Shown here: positions 11,297 to 20,021 of the stretch, one piece after another | Position numbering within the stretch: the stretch's first letter is position 1 | Layout: each line of letters opens with the position of its first letter | Origin: Eucommia ulmoides | Lineage: Eukaryota; Streptophyta; Magnoliopsida; Garryales; Eucommiaceae | Length of the DNA: 64,000 bases | Reading direction: 5' to 3' | NCBI GenBank assembly: GCA_016647705.1 | Contig: CM028334.1 | Coordinates: forward strand, 15,298,402-15,362,401 | Notes under the pieces: model-generated | The model's input: only the letters and a program-made list of their open reading frames with translations | Told to the model about the DNA's origin: nothing | Databases searched by the model: none | Program-made: the position numbers and the translations under genes

Positions 11297-11972
11297 TGTA
11301 TTATGGTGATGAATTATAGTTATGGTTAAACGCAATTATGGATTATGGTGATGATTTAGTTATAATGTATTGTCATATGGAATTAAGTTGTATTGTTCAA
11401 TTATTCAATTTTATTTATTGATAATTCCATCTTCATCATTTCAAAGACTACACACACTCATTTTATTGTCAAAAACAAAGCTAAAATTGCAAAAATAAAT
11501 ACACTGAATATAATAATATCCATCGTTAACCTCCTTAATTTCGTCTTTTCCTTTATATGGAGCCTCATCCTTATACCAACCCAAAAATGAGTTGCATCAT
11601 TTGTTGCTACATTCATAGTATCACTTCCCCTTTGAAGGCACTTTGAACAACTTTTAAGTCGACAATTTGGTCACATTTGATTTTAACTTTCCAAAATTCA
11701 TCCCAATATCACCATCTTAAACACTTGAAGGAGACATGAAAAATAGAAGGATGTGAACAAAGAGAGGAAAAAGAAGTAAAACAAAAAAAAGAAAAGAAAA
11801 GTACATTTCAAACCCTCTAACTATTGACACATTTCTAATCAGTCCTCCAAAGTTTAGGCCTTTCATTTTAAACCCTCCACGTATGAACACAGTTTTAAAA
11901 GGTCATTTTTCTGTTAGATTTTTCGTCAAATCTAGCAGATTTTAGGGGCAAAATTGTCTTTTCCTATTTTTT

Positions 11973-12385
11973 TTAAGACGTTGAGAGGGACCTCTTCGTT
12001 GACACGAAATCGTGTATTCCCCCGTCTTACACTCGGGAAAGGTAGCGGAGGAGTTTACAAACCGAGATTGTCAGATACCTAAAACACCGTTATTGTTAAC
12101 TAAATGAAATCAAACATATATTAAGTGAACGAAATCAATCCCTAGGTAGTCAACTTAGTTAGGATTAACCCACTAATTGTAATTTAACTTAGTTTTAATT
12201 AGTTTAATTTAAAATATTTCTTTAACCGTCTGAATAATATAAGACTATGCCAATTGCGGTACTCAATTATTCAAACCGTCCCTGTGGAAATGATTTCCGA
12301 TCTTAAAGATCCACTATATAAAAACTGGATCTCGTGCACTTGCGAGTAGTTAATACGCGAGCGATTAAATCCACCGCCGTACAAG
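11973..12385 (+). repeat. Truncated 5' LTR of element A
   Basis: Only the last 413 bases of the LTR remain, matching 16269-16663. It ends in CGTACA just before the primer site. The break at 11972/11973 abuts the inner edge of the MULE-2 left terminal repeat. Confidence 0.8.
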
Positions 12386-12389
12386 TTTT

Positions 12390-12408
12390 TGGCGCCGTTG
12401 CCGGGGAT
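12390..12408 (+). promoter_or_regulatory. Primer binding site, tRNA-Asp type
   Basis: TGGCGCCGTTGCCGGGGAT is the complement of the 3' end of plant tRNA-Asp(GTC) including CCA. It lies five bases after the LTR end, as required for minus-strand priming. The same primer choice is known from Athila/Tat-type Ty3 elements. Confidence 0.9.
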
Positions 12409-12965
12409 GGTGTTGAATGTGTAGAATTGATATTACGGCTAAGTAATTGAATATTAATCCAGACAATTTTTTTGTTTTATTTTCTTTTAAAAAAAAAATT
12501 GTTTCATTTGCTGTGATCAAGTAATGTGTGCAACGTAGAAGAAGTTGAAATTCTTGCATCTTGATCCGTAGATTGAGCGTAGGTTAAAAATTATAAGAAG
12601 CGAGAGAAGAATCCAACTTCAATGCCATGAATCGTGATCCAACGGAGCATTGTTTTTCCCCAAAATTCCTTGTCTATGAGGGATTTTGGTGAAAAAATGT
12701 TCAACCAAGTTCAGCTAGGGACGTTAAATCAAGAAAGTTACATTTTTTTATCCAAAACTGAAGGTATCAATTTTTACCTGATTTTTGCTATTATTTATTT
12801 TTTTGGAGGTCGGATTGGTCTCGGAGCATGTTTGGAGGTAAATTAGGGAGTGAGGATACTCAGAGATGTGTTTCGCACTTAAAATCGTTGAAAAAACGAA
12901 GTGAAAACACATGGTGTGGAGCCTTTGTGTGAAAACTTTAAAAAAAAAAATGAAAATCCATCAGC

Positions 12966-13162
12966 AGGCTCACCGCCGCAGCTGTGGACGCACCGTCACG
13001 GCGGTGAAAATGCAAGATGTCAAGTTTTCAGTATAATCGCCTCACCGCCGCGGCGGTGAAACAACAGATTGTTTTGTTTTAAAAAGAGCACTTCACCGCC
13101 GAAATGGTGAAACAACAGAAATAATTGGTTTTAAAAAAAGTGCTTACACCGCCGCGGCGGTG
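12966..13162. repeat. Cluster of CACCGCCGCGGCGGTG palindromes
   Basis: Two perfect 16-bp palindromes (13043-13058, 13147-13162) and degenerate copies near 12970, 12990 and 13093 stand in otherwise AT-rich DNA. Degenerate copies mostly differ by C-to-T or G-to-A. Related palindromes occur in the LTRs of this element and of element B. Confidence 0.8.
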
Positions 13163-15418
13163 AGGCCTCTGTTTGATTAAAACCATCCTGCTATACAAAA
13201 ATGCCACAACCACTTTTGAAACTCCAAAATCTCTCTATTTTCGTCCTTCCAACCCGTTTCCAACCCTCAAATCCATCATTCCCTTTACAAAATTTGTGAT
13301 ATCTACCCCAAATCATCCACCAAAAATCAATTTTCAAACCCCATTTTCGCGATTTTCTTAATTCTCTATGGGATTTTGGTTTGATTTTTGGTGATAAACT
13401 AAGTTTTTAATAGATTGTTAAATTGTGTGAAACAAAATTACATGCTACATATTTATATTTTGTTGAAACATTGTGATTAGTGTGTGCGCAAGATCAAATC
13501 CACAGGTTCATGTGCGACCGCTTCGGCATTGCCACCGCACCTTTTGCAACCGCCACAATTTCCATTCCGACGTGAGAGTGGTGGCGATGAATTTCTTCCA
13601 ACGAACGGTAAGGGGTAAGACTTTTAAGTCTTAACCCCTAGGTATGTGTCGACACCCAATTTTACTTGTTATTGTCATAAACTGTTATTGGGTTCGCTGC
13701 TTAGTCAGTAATGACACTGCATCTTTTTAAGTTTGAGGAGAATGTGCATTATGTTTTGTGTTGATAAAGAAAGATGTGAAGGATGAAAATATTTTTTGTA
13801 TGTAAAACTTTAATTTTTAGTTAAGTTTTATTTTAATTTTTGTTTATGCATGTTAAATTCTTAGTTTAGTATATGTATGTTAGTATTTAGATTTAATATG
13901 GTATTGTATATGTATGAAGTCGTATATGCTTGATGAGTTGTTGAATTCGTCTAGGGTCGTTTTTCGATGATGAAAATTATCTCTTAATTGTATATCGAGG
14001 TCGGGGATAATGCTAGTCATGTGTGTTTTGTGTGCTTAGCATGTCGATTAGGTAAAAATTATTATGATCCTTAAATCGCACGATCGCATGGACTCAGTGT
14101 ATAATTATTTGAATAAATTGATGTTGATTATTCAGTAATAAAGTCATGATAGAATAGAGGAATCTAGAACTTAATTTGGGGTAGACTTGAGGCGAAATTA
14201 TAGGTAAAGTAATTCAGGAGGCATGATTTAGGCCTTCACTTTTTTCGCTTGAACCTTTTGAAGCTAACCTGAAAATTTTATTACATCGTTCCCTTGTCGA
14301 AGCCAATAATCTTTTTAATTCTGAACACGTTTCAATACTCTATCCAGTTAAATTTTTCTAAACTATTGTCGCTAAGTCTAAAAGTCAAAATTGAGTGAAA
14401 TCAAGTAGCATAGGCTAATGCTGACTTGAAGTGAGCGATTGGGATTTCGGATGAATTGTTATGGGTTCAGTATTAATGTATTCACTTGTCATTCTTTTTG
14501 CACGTCCCTAAAAATGTACAAATTCGAATGAGTTTGGGGGTGTGACAATGTTCTTAAAAAAAAAAAAACAACAACCAAACTATGTGAATATAGTTTTTAT
14601 TTTCATTTCTTTCGAAAAGTGAATACAGCATTCTTAAATTCTTGTTCAGAGTTGTGCTTATGTGGGGTTACAAGAGAGTGGTATAGTGACAAGCGTTTGT
14701 GCCTCGGGTATCGTTCAATTATAACGATCTGCTATTTTCTATTCCTGCGATACCCTTGGTTGTTCTCCAAAGCCAAACCAAGCCCTATTGATCTCTGTGA
14801 ATATCCGAACCTACATTAGTGGATAGTCGAGCCAAGTCAAGCATATGATTTTCCTGAATCCTTTAAGGTTTAAGTCATGAGCTTATCTACTGAATGATCC
14901 AATCTGGAGTTTGGTTAATTATACATTTGAGCTCTCTCACACACACATTTCAATGGATCTAGAATGGTTTTTATTGAAATTGAGTGTTGAAATTCTAGAA
15001 CACCACTCGGTATGTGTAATTTTCCGAACTTGATCAGATTGAGGGATGTTGAGGGAGGACCAACTTGGTCTCTTCGATTGAATTTGGAACTCGCATGTGT
15101 ATACTTCTTCTTTGTTATGTTTATTCATTTTTAGATTAGTTGTTAGTTAATTAGAGTAGTTAGTTTAATTTAGTGTTAGGGTGTTTTGCTCTAGGACTAG
15201 CAAAATTCCAAGTTTGGAGATATTTGATAGGTAGAAAATACTTATCTACTTCTAAGCAGGATTTGATAGTTTTCGAGTGAATTAGTTATATTTAATTGTA
15301 TTTTTGTTAGTTTTTATGTAATTCAGGTGTAGGGACGCAAACAAGTAACAAACGAGCGAAAACGGTGGAAAAATGGTGAAGAAATGATGAAGAAACGAGG
15401 TTTCAAGATCACAGAAGC

Positions 15419-15655
15419 CACCGCCGCGGCAAAGAATCCACCGCCGTGGCGGTGAGAATGCAGAAAGGGCAGAAAGTTAGGAGCTATCCCACGGCCGCGG
15501 TCGTGATCCCATCGCCACAACCGTGAAAGATCAGAATGTTAACCGACTAGCCCACCACTGCGACCGTGATCCCATCGTCGCAGCCGTGAATGATCAAAAT
15601 GTAACTGACTTATCCCACCTCCGCGGTCGTGATCCCATCACTGTGGCCATAACCT
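15419..15655. repeat. U3 GC-palindrome array of element A
   Basis: Copies of CCACCGCCG(T/C)GGCGGTG are followed by three tandem units of about 67 bases (starting near 15484, 15550 and 15617). Each unit contains two palindromic sites of the form CCACGGCCGCGGTCGTG and ATCCCATCG.CGCA.CCGTG. The array lies just upstream of the TATA box. Confidence 0.7.
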
Positions 15656-15700
15656 CTACACAACAAACATATATTTTCAGATATTTTGAAACCTTATACC

Positions 15701-15708
15701 TATAAAAC
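15701..15708 (+). promoter_or_regulatory. LTR TATA box (element A)
   Basis: TATAAAAC within 'accttatacctataaaac' lies 476 bases into the LTR, directly downstream of the palindrome array. The corresponding positions in both LTRs of element B read TATAAATA on the minus strand. Confidence 0.6.
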
Positions 15709-16676
15709 TTTTTTCCCTCATTTCCATTGAAGTCTCTGGGAGCATGGAACGTCCCTAAACTTAGGAGATTGATCCTTGGCCATTCTTGAAGAAGATATTC
15801 ATCATCCGGAGAAGAGAAAATATTGGTGGATCAGTCTTTGGCAACAGTGGATCACTTCACTTTAAGATTTGATCTTTCTCTCTTCGTTTCTCTCTTTGTA
15901 ACTTAATGTTTTATTGTAAATGATGATGAATAGCTCTTGGTTTAATGTTCTAATGGCCAAGATTATGATATATTAGTTAAATAATAGCTAGGGATCAGTG
16001 TAGTTGTGTAAATACTAGTTTGATGAAATATATGTTTCTTTAACGGTTGTTTGCTCTTAAATCCGATTTTGTTTATCATTTCATGACAACTTCAATATGC
16101 TTGTTAAGGTATTAGGGTTGGATTTGAGAATCTATGGTTTGACGCTCGGAAGAGGTAACCCTGGATTCGAACTAGGGTAAATACATCGTTACAATCTAAC
16201 GACCTAGGAGGGCGTTAGTTAGTGTACAATCGATGACGTTGGGGCAAGACTCACGCAGCCTAGAGTCGTTAAGACGTTGAGGGGGACCTCTTCGTTGACA
16301 CGAAGTCGTGTATTCCCCCGTCTTACACTCGGGAGAGGTGGCGGAGGAGTTTACAAACCGAGGTTGTCAAATACCTAAAACACCGTTATTGTTAACTAAA
16401 TGAAATCAAACATGTATTAATTGAACAAAATCAATCCATAGGTAATCAACTTAGTTAGGATTAACCCACTAATTGTAATTTAACTTAGTTTTAGTTAGTT
16501 TAATTTAAAATATTTCTTTAACCGTCTGAATAATATAAGACTATGTACTCAATTATTCAAATCGTCCATGTGGGAACGATATCCGATCTTAAAGATATAC
16601 TATATTAAAACTGGATCTCGTGCACTTGCGAGTAGTCAATACGCGAGCGATTAAATCCACCGCTGCCGATGTTTGA

Positions 16677-16967
16677 TTATTTCCTAAGCCTTTCAGGAGC
16701 AAATCTTTGCCTGTTCCAAGCTCTGGGCACATGGCGATTCCCATTTAGGTCTTGGGTTCTGTTTGGGTTTCTGAAAATGGGTTTCTTCCACAAGAATAAA
16801 TGAAAATGGCTAGTCGTCGTGGCGACACCGGGGTTTTCTTCTTCAATGTCTGTGGTAGTGATTATCTTCTTCCATAATAAGAGATAGTAAAGCTCTGCAA
16901 TCAGACCCTAGAGGATGAACCCAAACAGAAAACTCAAAACAATACCAAATCCACTGAAAGATGCCAT
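16677..16967 (-). pseudogene. Captured host gene fragment: small plant membrane protein, with stop
   Basis: Read on the minus strand from an ATG at 16967, the frame encodes MASFSGFGIVLSFLFGFIL, an in-frame TAG (16908-16910), then GLIAELYYLLLWKK and later FHLFLWKKPIFRNPN, ending at TAA 16677-16679 (97 codons including both stops). The pattern, an N-terminal transmembrane helix running into AELYYLLWWKK and a later WKKP, is that of an uncharacterised plant single-pass membrane protein family (recognised from memory, not searched). GA-rich sequence upstream could be its 5' UTR. It lies inside MULE-2, so it is most simply a transduplicated exon. The TAG at codon 20 would abort translation. Confidence 0.55.
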
Positions 16968-17693
16968 CACTCAACAAGCTAATCTTCGCCTACAAATTGT
17001 TCGACAATATTCCCGAGCGAGAAAATAGAGAGAGAAACAATTAAATCATATAACTCAAAACCATTGCCAACAATATCCACCAAGGAGAATGAATTAATTT
17101 CCCAAAAAATAAAAAAATAAAAACAGGAATCAAAAAGAGAAAAACTACAAAACCTAGAAAATTTTCTCTACTTTAATTCACGAAAAACATAAAAATTCTA
17201 ATAAAAATCATAACACCCAAGAAAGACCAGAACTTGAAGCTTTACCTCTCTCTACTCTCTCTCTCTCTAAAACATCTACCTTATTAGAGAGAGAAAACAG
17301 AGATGAAGACCGAAGGAAGAGACGTAGATCAGAGGTGTCATCATGAGTGGGGATTCGACGGTGGCAAAGGAAATGAAGAAGGAGGTGTCGGTGGAGGAAA
17401 AGTGGAGATGGGAGAGAAAAAGAGAGAGTTGAGCCGGAAAGAGAGAGAGAGAGAGAGAGAGATGTGAACAAGAAAAAAAAAAGGTAAAGAAAAAGAAGAA
17501 AAATATATATAAAAAAGGAAAAGACGATTTTGCCCCTAAAATCTATTAGATTTGATAGAAAATCTAACATAAGGGCCTTTTAAAACCGTGTTCATACGTG
17601 GAGGGTTTAAAATGAAATGCCTAAACTTTGAATGACTACTTAGAAATGTGTCAATAGTTAAAGGGTTTAAAATGTACTTTTCCCAAAAAAGAA

Positions 17694-17839
17694 ATGGTGT
17701 GAATTTTACATAAAAGGGTAGATACTACAAAGGAGAGATATAAGGGTAATATGGGAACAAAAAATAAGTGTTTTGGTGGAAATGGCGCAAAAAGGAACCC
17801 CAACCTCAGAACCTGTGCATGAGAAACACAATTCATTAA
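17694..17839. other. Right interior of MULE-1
   Basis: A short unassigned stretch between the MULE-2 target duplication and the right terminal repeat of MULE-1; no gene is visible. Confidence 0.5.
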
Positions 17840-18221
17840 GTTGGATGGAAAAACTAACTGTTGTACTTAAGTTAGAAGCACATGTGCAAAGTATTGACAA
17901 AAATATCACAATGGTGCAAAATATAATTAGGCCTAACCACAGGAGTGCAAGGTGTAAGTAACCCTTTTAAAAACTTTCATTTTACTTTCTTCTACTTTAA
18001 ACAAAGTGAAAAAGTAAATTTTTTCCATTTAAATTAACAGAATATGCTTAAAAATATATAGAATTAAATTTTTTATCCAAAAATTTCTAGACAAAATTAT
18101 CATTTTTCATTTTTGTTTTGTCATTTTTCTATTCGTTTCTTTTTACTTTTTACTTTTTCCTTTTTGGTTTTTTTTTAGGTTTTTTCTTTCCTTTTCTTCA
18201 ATCTTCAATTCTTTTTCTTCT

Positions 18222-19752
18222 GGGATAAAGACCTTTTTGGTCCCTAAAAAATACCTCGAGTGTCCAATTGGCCCCTAAGAAATACAATTCAACAATTTGG
18301 CCCTTAACATTTCAAAATAGTGTCCAATTGGCCCTTCAAGCGAATTCCGTTAACAAAATTGGGAGAAAATTGATGGAAAAATTCACGTGACAAGCACGTG
18401 ATGTTTGGCCAAGGGTATAGGCGTCATTTAATTCTTACTAATATATTGGGACCTATTTACATATTTTGTTAAACTTAAGGGGTTAAAAATATTTATTTTT
18501 TTTAATTTTTTTTCCCAAATCGTGTTCTTCCTCTCCGTCGCCGCTGCTCTCTGATCTTTCATTCAGCTTCGATCCCTCTACCACGTCGGCGACGCGTGCT
18601 CCGATCCTTCGTTCACCTGCGTCGTCTTCGTCTTCTTCGCCATCTTCGTTTGCGTCTTCACCTGCGTCTTCTTCATCTTCATCTTCTACGTCTTCGTTCA
18701 CCTACGTCGTCATTTGTGTCTTCTTCGTCTTCTTCGGTATCAATTAATTAGGAGAAGTGGAGGCTAGGGTTTCAATTAAGGGAAGTGGGGCTAGGGTTTC
18801 GTTTCAGTTTCAGTTTCGATTTCGAAATCGAAACCGAATAGATTTGGGTTTCGATTTCGAAATTGGAACCCCCAATCGATTCGGTTTCGTTTGGGTTGCG
18901 ATTTCGAAATCGAAATAGGGTTTCAATTTGAAAATCGATTCGGTTTCGATTTGGGTTTCGTTTTGGTGGCGATGTTTGGCGATATTCTTCGATTTCGAAA
19001 TCGAAACCGTGGTTCGATTTGGGTTTCGATTTCGATTTCGAAACCCCTAGGTTCAATTTCAATGGTATTTGTTGTTTTGGTGGCGATATTTAGCGGTGTT
19101 CTTCGATTTCTAAATCGAAACCATGGTTCGATTTGGGTTTCGATTTCGATGGTGTTCGTCGTTTTAGTGGCGATGTTCTTCAATTTTGAAATTGAAATCG
19201 AAATCGATTTCCTGTTTCGATTTCGAAATCGAAATCGAAACCCCAAGGTTCGATTTTGGCGGTGTTTTTTGTTTTTGATTTCGATGTTCGTTAGTAGTGT
19301 TGTTCGTTTTGGTGGTGGTGTTCGTTAGTGTTGATGTTCGTTTTGGTGATGGTGTTCGTTTTGATGTTGATGTTCGTTTTCGTGTTGATGTTATGTTTTA
19401 ATATGGGAGCGAAAAAAAAATATGATTATGTTCCCAAAAAAAATATTGTTTTGTTCCCATAAATTTGTTGTTCCCATAATTTAAAAAAAATAATTGTTGT
19501 TCCCATATTCAATTGAGAAAGAAAACCAAAAAAAATAAAAAATGATTATGTTCTTACAATTGATAAAGAAGACCAAAAAAATTATTTTGACCCCTTAAGT
19601 TTAGATGACTTTTCAAAATTAACCCCATTGTACGTGTAAAGACTAAATTATCCTTAATGGAACGTTGACCGTTAGTTGACTTAACGGAATTCGCTTGAAG
19701 GGCCAATTGGACACCCGAGACATTTCTGAGGAACTAAAAAGATCTTTATCCC
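18222..19752. mobile_element. MULE-3, 1.5 kb, filled with TTTCGAAA-type palindromes
   Basis: The ends are inverted: left GGGATAAAGACCTTTTTGGT, right (minus strand) GGGATAAAGATCTTTTTAGT, followed on both sides by 'gtgtccaattggcccttcaagcgaattccgtta' with differing spacing. It is flanked by the perfect 9-bp repeat TTTTCTTCT (18213-18221, 19753-19761). The interior has a TC-rich 'cttcgtcttcttcg' segment (18520-18760), a palindrome array (18797-19260) and GTT-rich repeats (19260-19400). No transposase is present; it is non-autonomous. Confidence 0.8.
18797..19260. repeat. Array of GATTTCGAAATC palindromes
   Basis: The core GATTTCGAAATC, usually extended by GGTTTC and GAAACC, recurs about eight times at irregular spacing, linked by 'gggtttcgatttc' and 'ttggtggcgat' segments. 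Longer near-duplicates (about 120 bases) include 'tttggtggcgatgttt'. Both strands stay open by composition and encode Arg/Asn/Phe-rich peptides, which I do not consider genes. Confidence 0.75.
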
Positions 19753-19761
19753 TTTTCTTCT

Positions 19762-20016
19762 CTTCTAATTCTGAAACAGTGTCATTGTCGCCTTCTTCTT
19801 TTATAATCCCAAAATAGGCCCACCACCATTGCTCCAACTCCTTCCATTGCGCCACTGTCGTCGCGCCAGCGCCATTCATCGTGCCACCGTCGTACAGAAC
19901 AGAGGATGGAAAATGAGAGAGAATTTTTGTTGTCATTTTTTTTATTTTCTACTTTTTCTTTTTTCTTCTCTCTTCTTCGGTTCTTCTTCTTATTGTTTTC
20001 TTATACAAAAAATAGG
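19762..20016. other. Flank between MULE-3 and the solo LTR
   Basis: TC-rich sequence. About 19775-19885 resembles 22713-22830 beyond the LTR ('caccttcttctttt', 'ccaaaatagg', 'gttgctc'), suggesting the LTR landed at the border of an older tandem duplication. Confidence 0.4.
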
Positions 20017-20021
20017 GCCAC

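Larger units (their letters stand above)
12386..15224 (+). other. Interior of LTR element A, non-coding
   Basis: No frame longer than about 70 codons. It contains a cluster of GC-rich palindromes (12966-13162), and the last bases before the right LTR include AAGTTTGGAGATATT, a weak polypurine-tract equivalent (the relative at 51403-57261 has AAGTTTGGGGTTTT). The whole stretch aligns with the interior of element B read on the minus strand. Confidence 0.6.
11973..16663 (+). mobile_element. LTR element A: pol-less, nested in MULE-2, ends damaged
   Basis: An LTR fragment (11973-12385), a tRNA-Asp primer site (12390-12408), a 2.8-kb interior and a nearly full right LTR (15225-16663) follow in order on the plus strand. 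The interior has no gag, protease, reverse transcriptase or integrase. It is homologous to the minus-strand element at 51403-57261, including the stretch around 12640-12850. The left LTR lacks its first 1.04 kb and the right LTR its last six or so bases, so no target duplication remains. This is a LARD-like non-autonomous element, presumably mobilised by a Tat/Athila-type Ty3 relative (inference from the primer site). Confidence 0.8.
15225..16663 (+). repeat. 3' LTR of element A
   Basis: It starts TGATAGGTAGAAAATACTTA and ends within CCACCGC, about 6 bases short of the expected CGTACA. GC-rich palindromic repeats occupy 15419-15655. A TATA box (TATAAAAC) is at 15701-15708. It is about 1.44 kb long. 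Its last 395 bases match the left LTR fragment. Confidence 0.8.
11794..17684. mobile_element. Inner MULE (MULE-2) with captured gene fragment
   Basis: Inverted repeats of about 175 bases occupy 11794-11972 and 17510-17684: they share GTACATTT.AAACCCT.TAACTATTGACACATTT and later 'gattttaggggcaaaat'. The 9-bp direct repeat AAAAAAGAA flanks the element (11785-11793, 17685-17693). It sits inside MULE-1 and is itself split by an LTR element (11973-16663). The remaining right interior (16664-17510) carries a host-gene-like fragment on the minus strand and CT/GA-rich leader-like sequence. No transposase is present, so it fits the Pack-MULE definition. Confidence 0.75.
9947..17964. mobile_element. 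Outer MULE (MULE-1), 8 kb with nested insertions
   Basis: Terminal inverted repeats of about 120 bases lie at 9947-10065 and 17840-17964: the left end reads TGGGTTAAATATATTTTG and the right end, on the minus strand, GGGTTACTTACACCTTGCAC, after which the phrases follow in the same order on both sides. The element is flanked by the 9-bp direct repeat TTTTAAAAA (9938-9946 and 17965-17973), the size made by Mutator transposases. The repeat is low-complexity, so TIR pairing and TSD must be weighed together. No transposase gene is present. The interior holds a SINE, a T-rich degenerate repeat region and a second MULE (11794-17684). Confidence 0.7.

Noticed and set aside
18891-19328. 145-codon plus frame and 107-codon minus frame in MULE-3
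   Set aside because: Palindrome repeats keep both strands open; peptides are monotonous Arg/Asn/Phe repeats.
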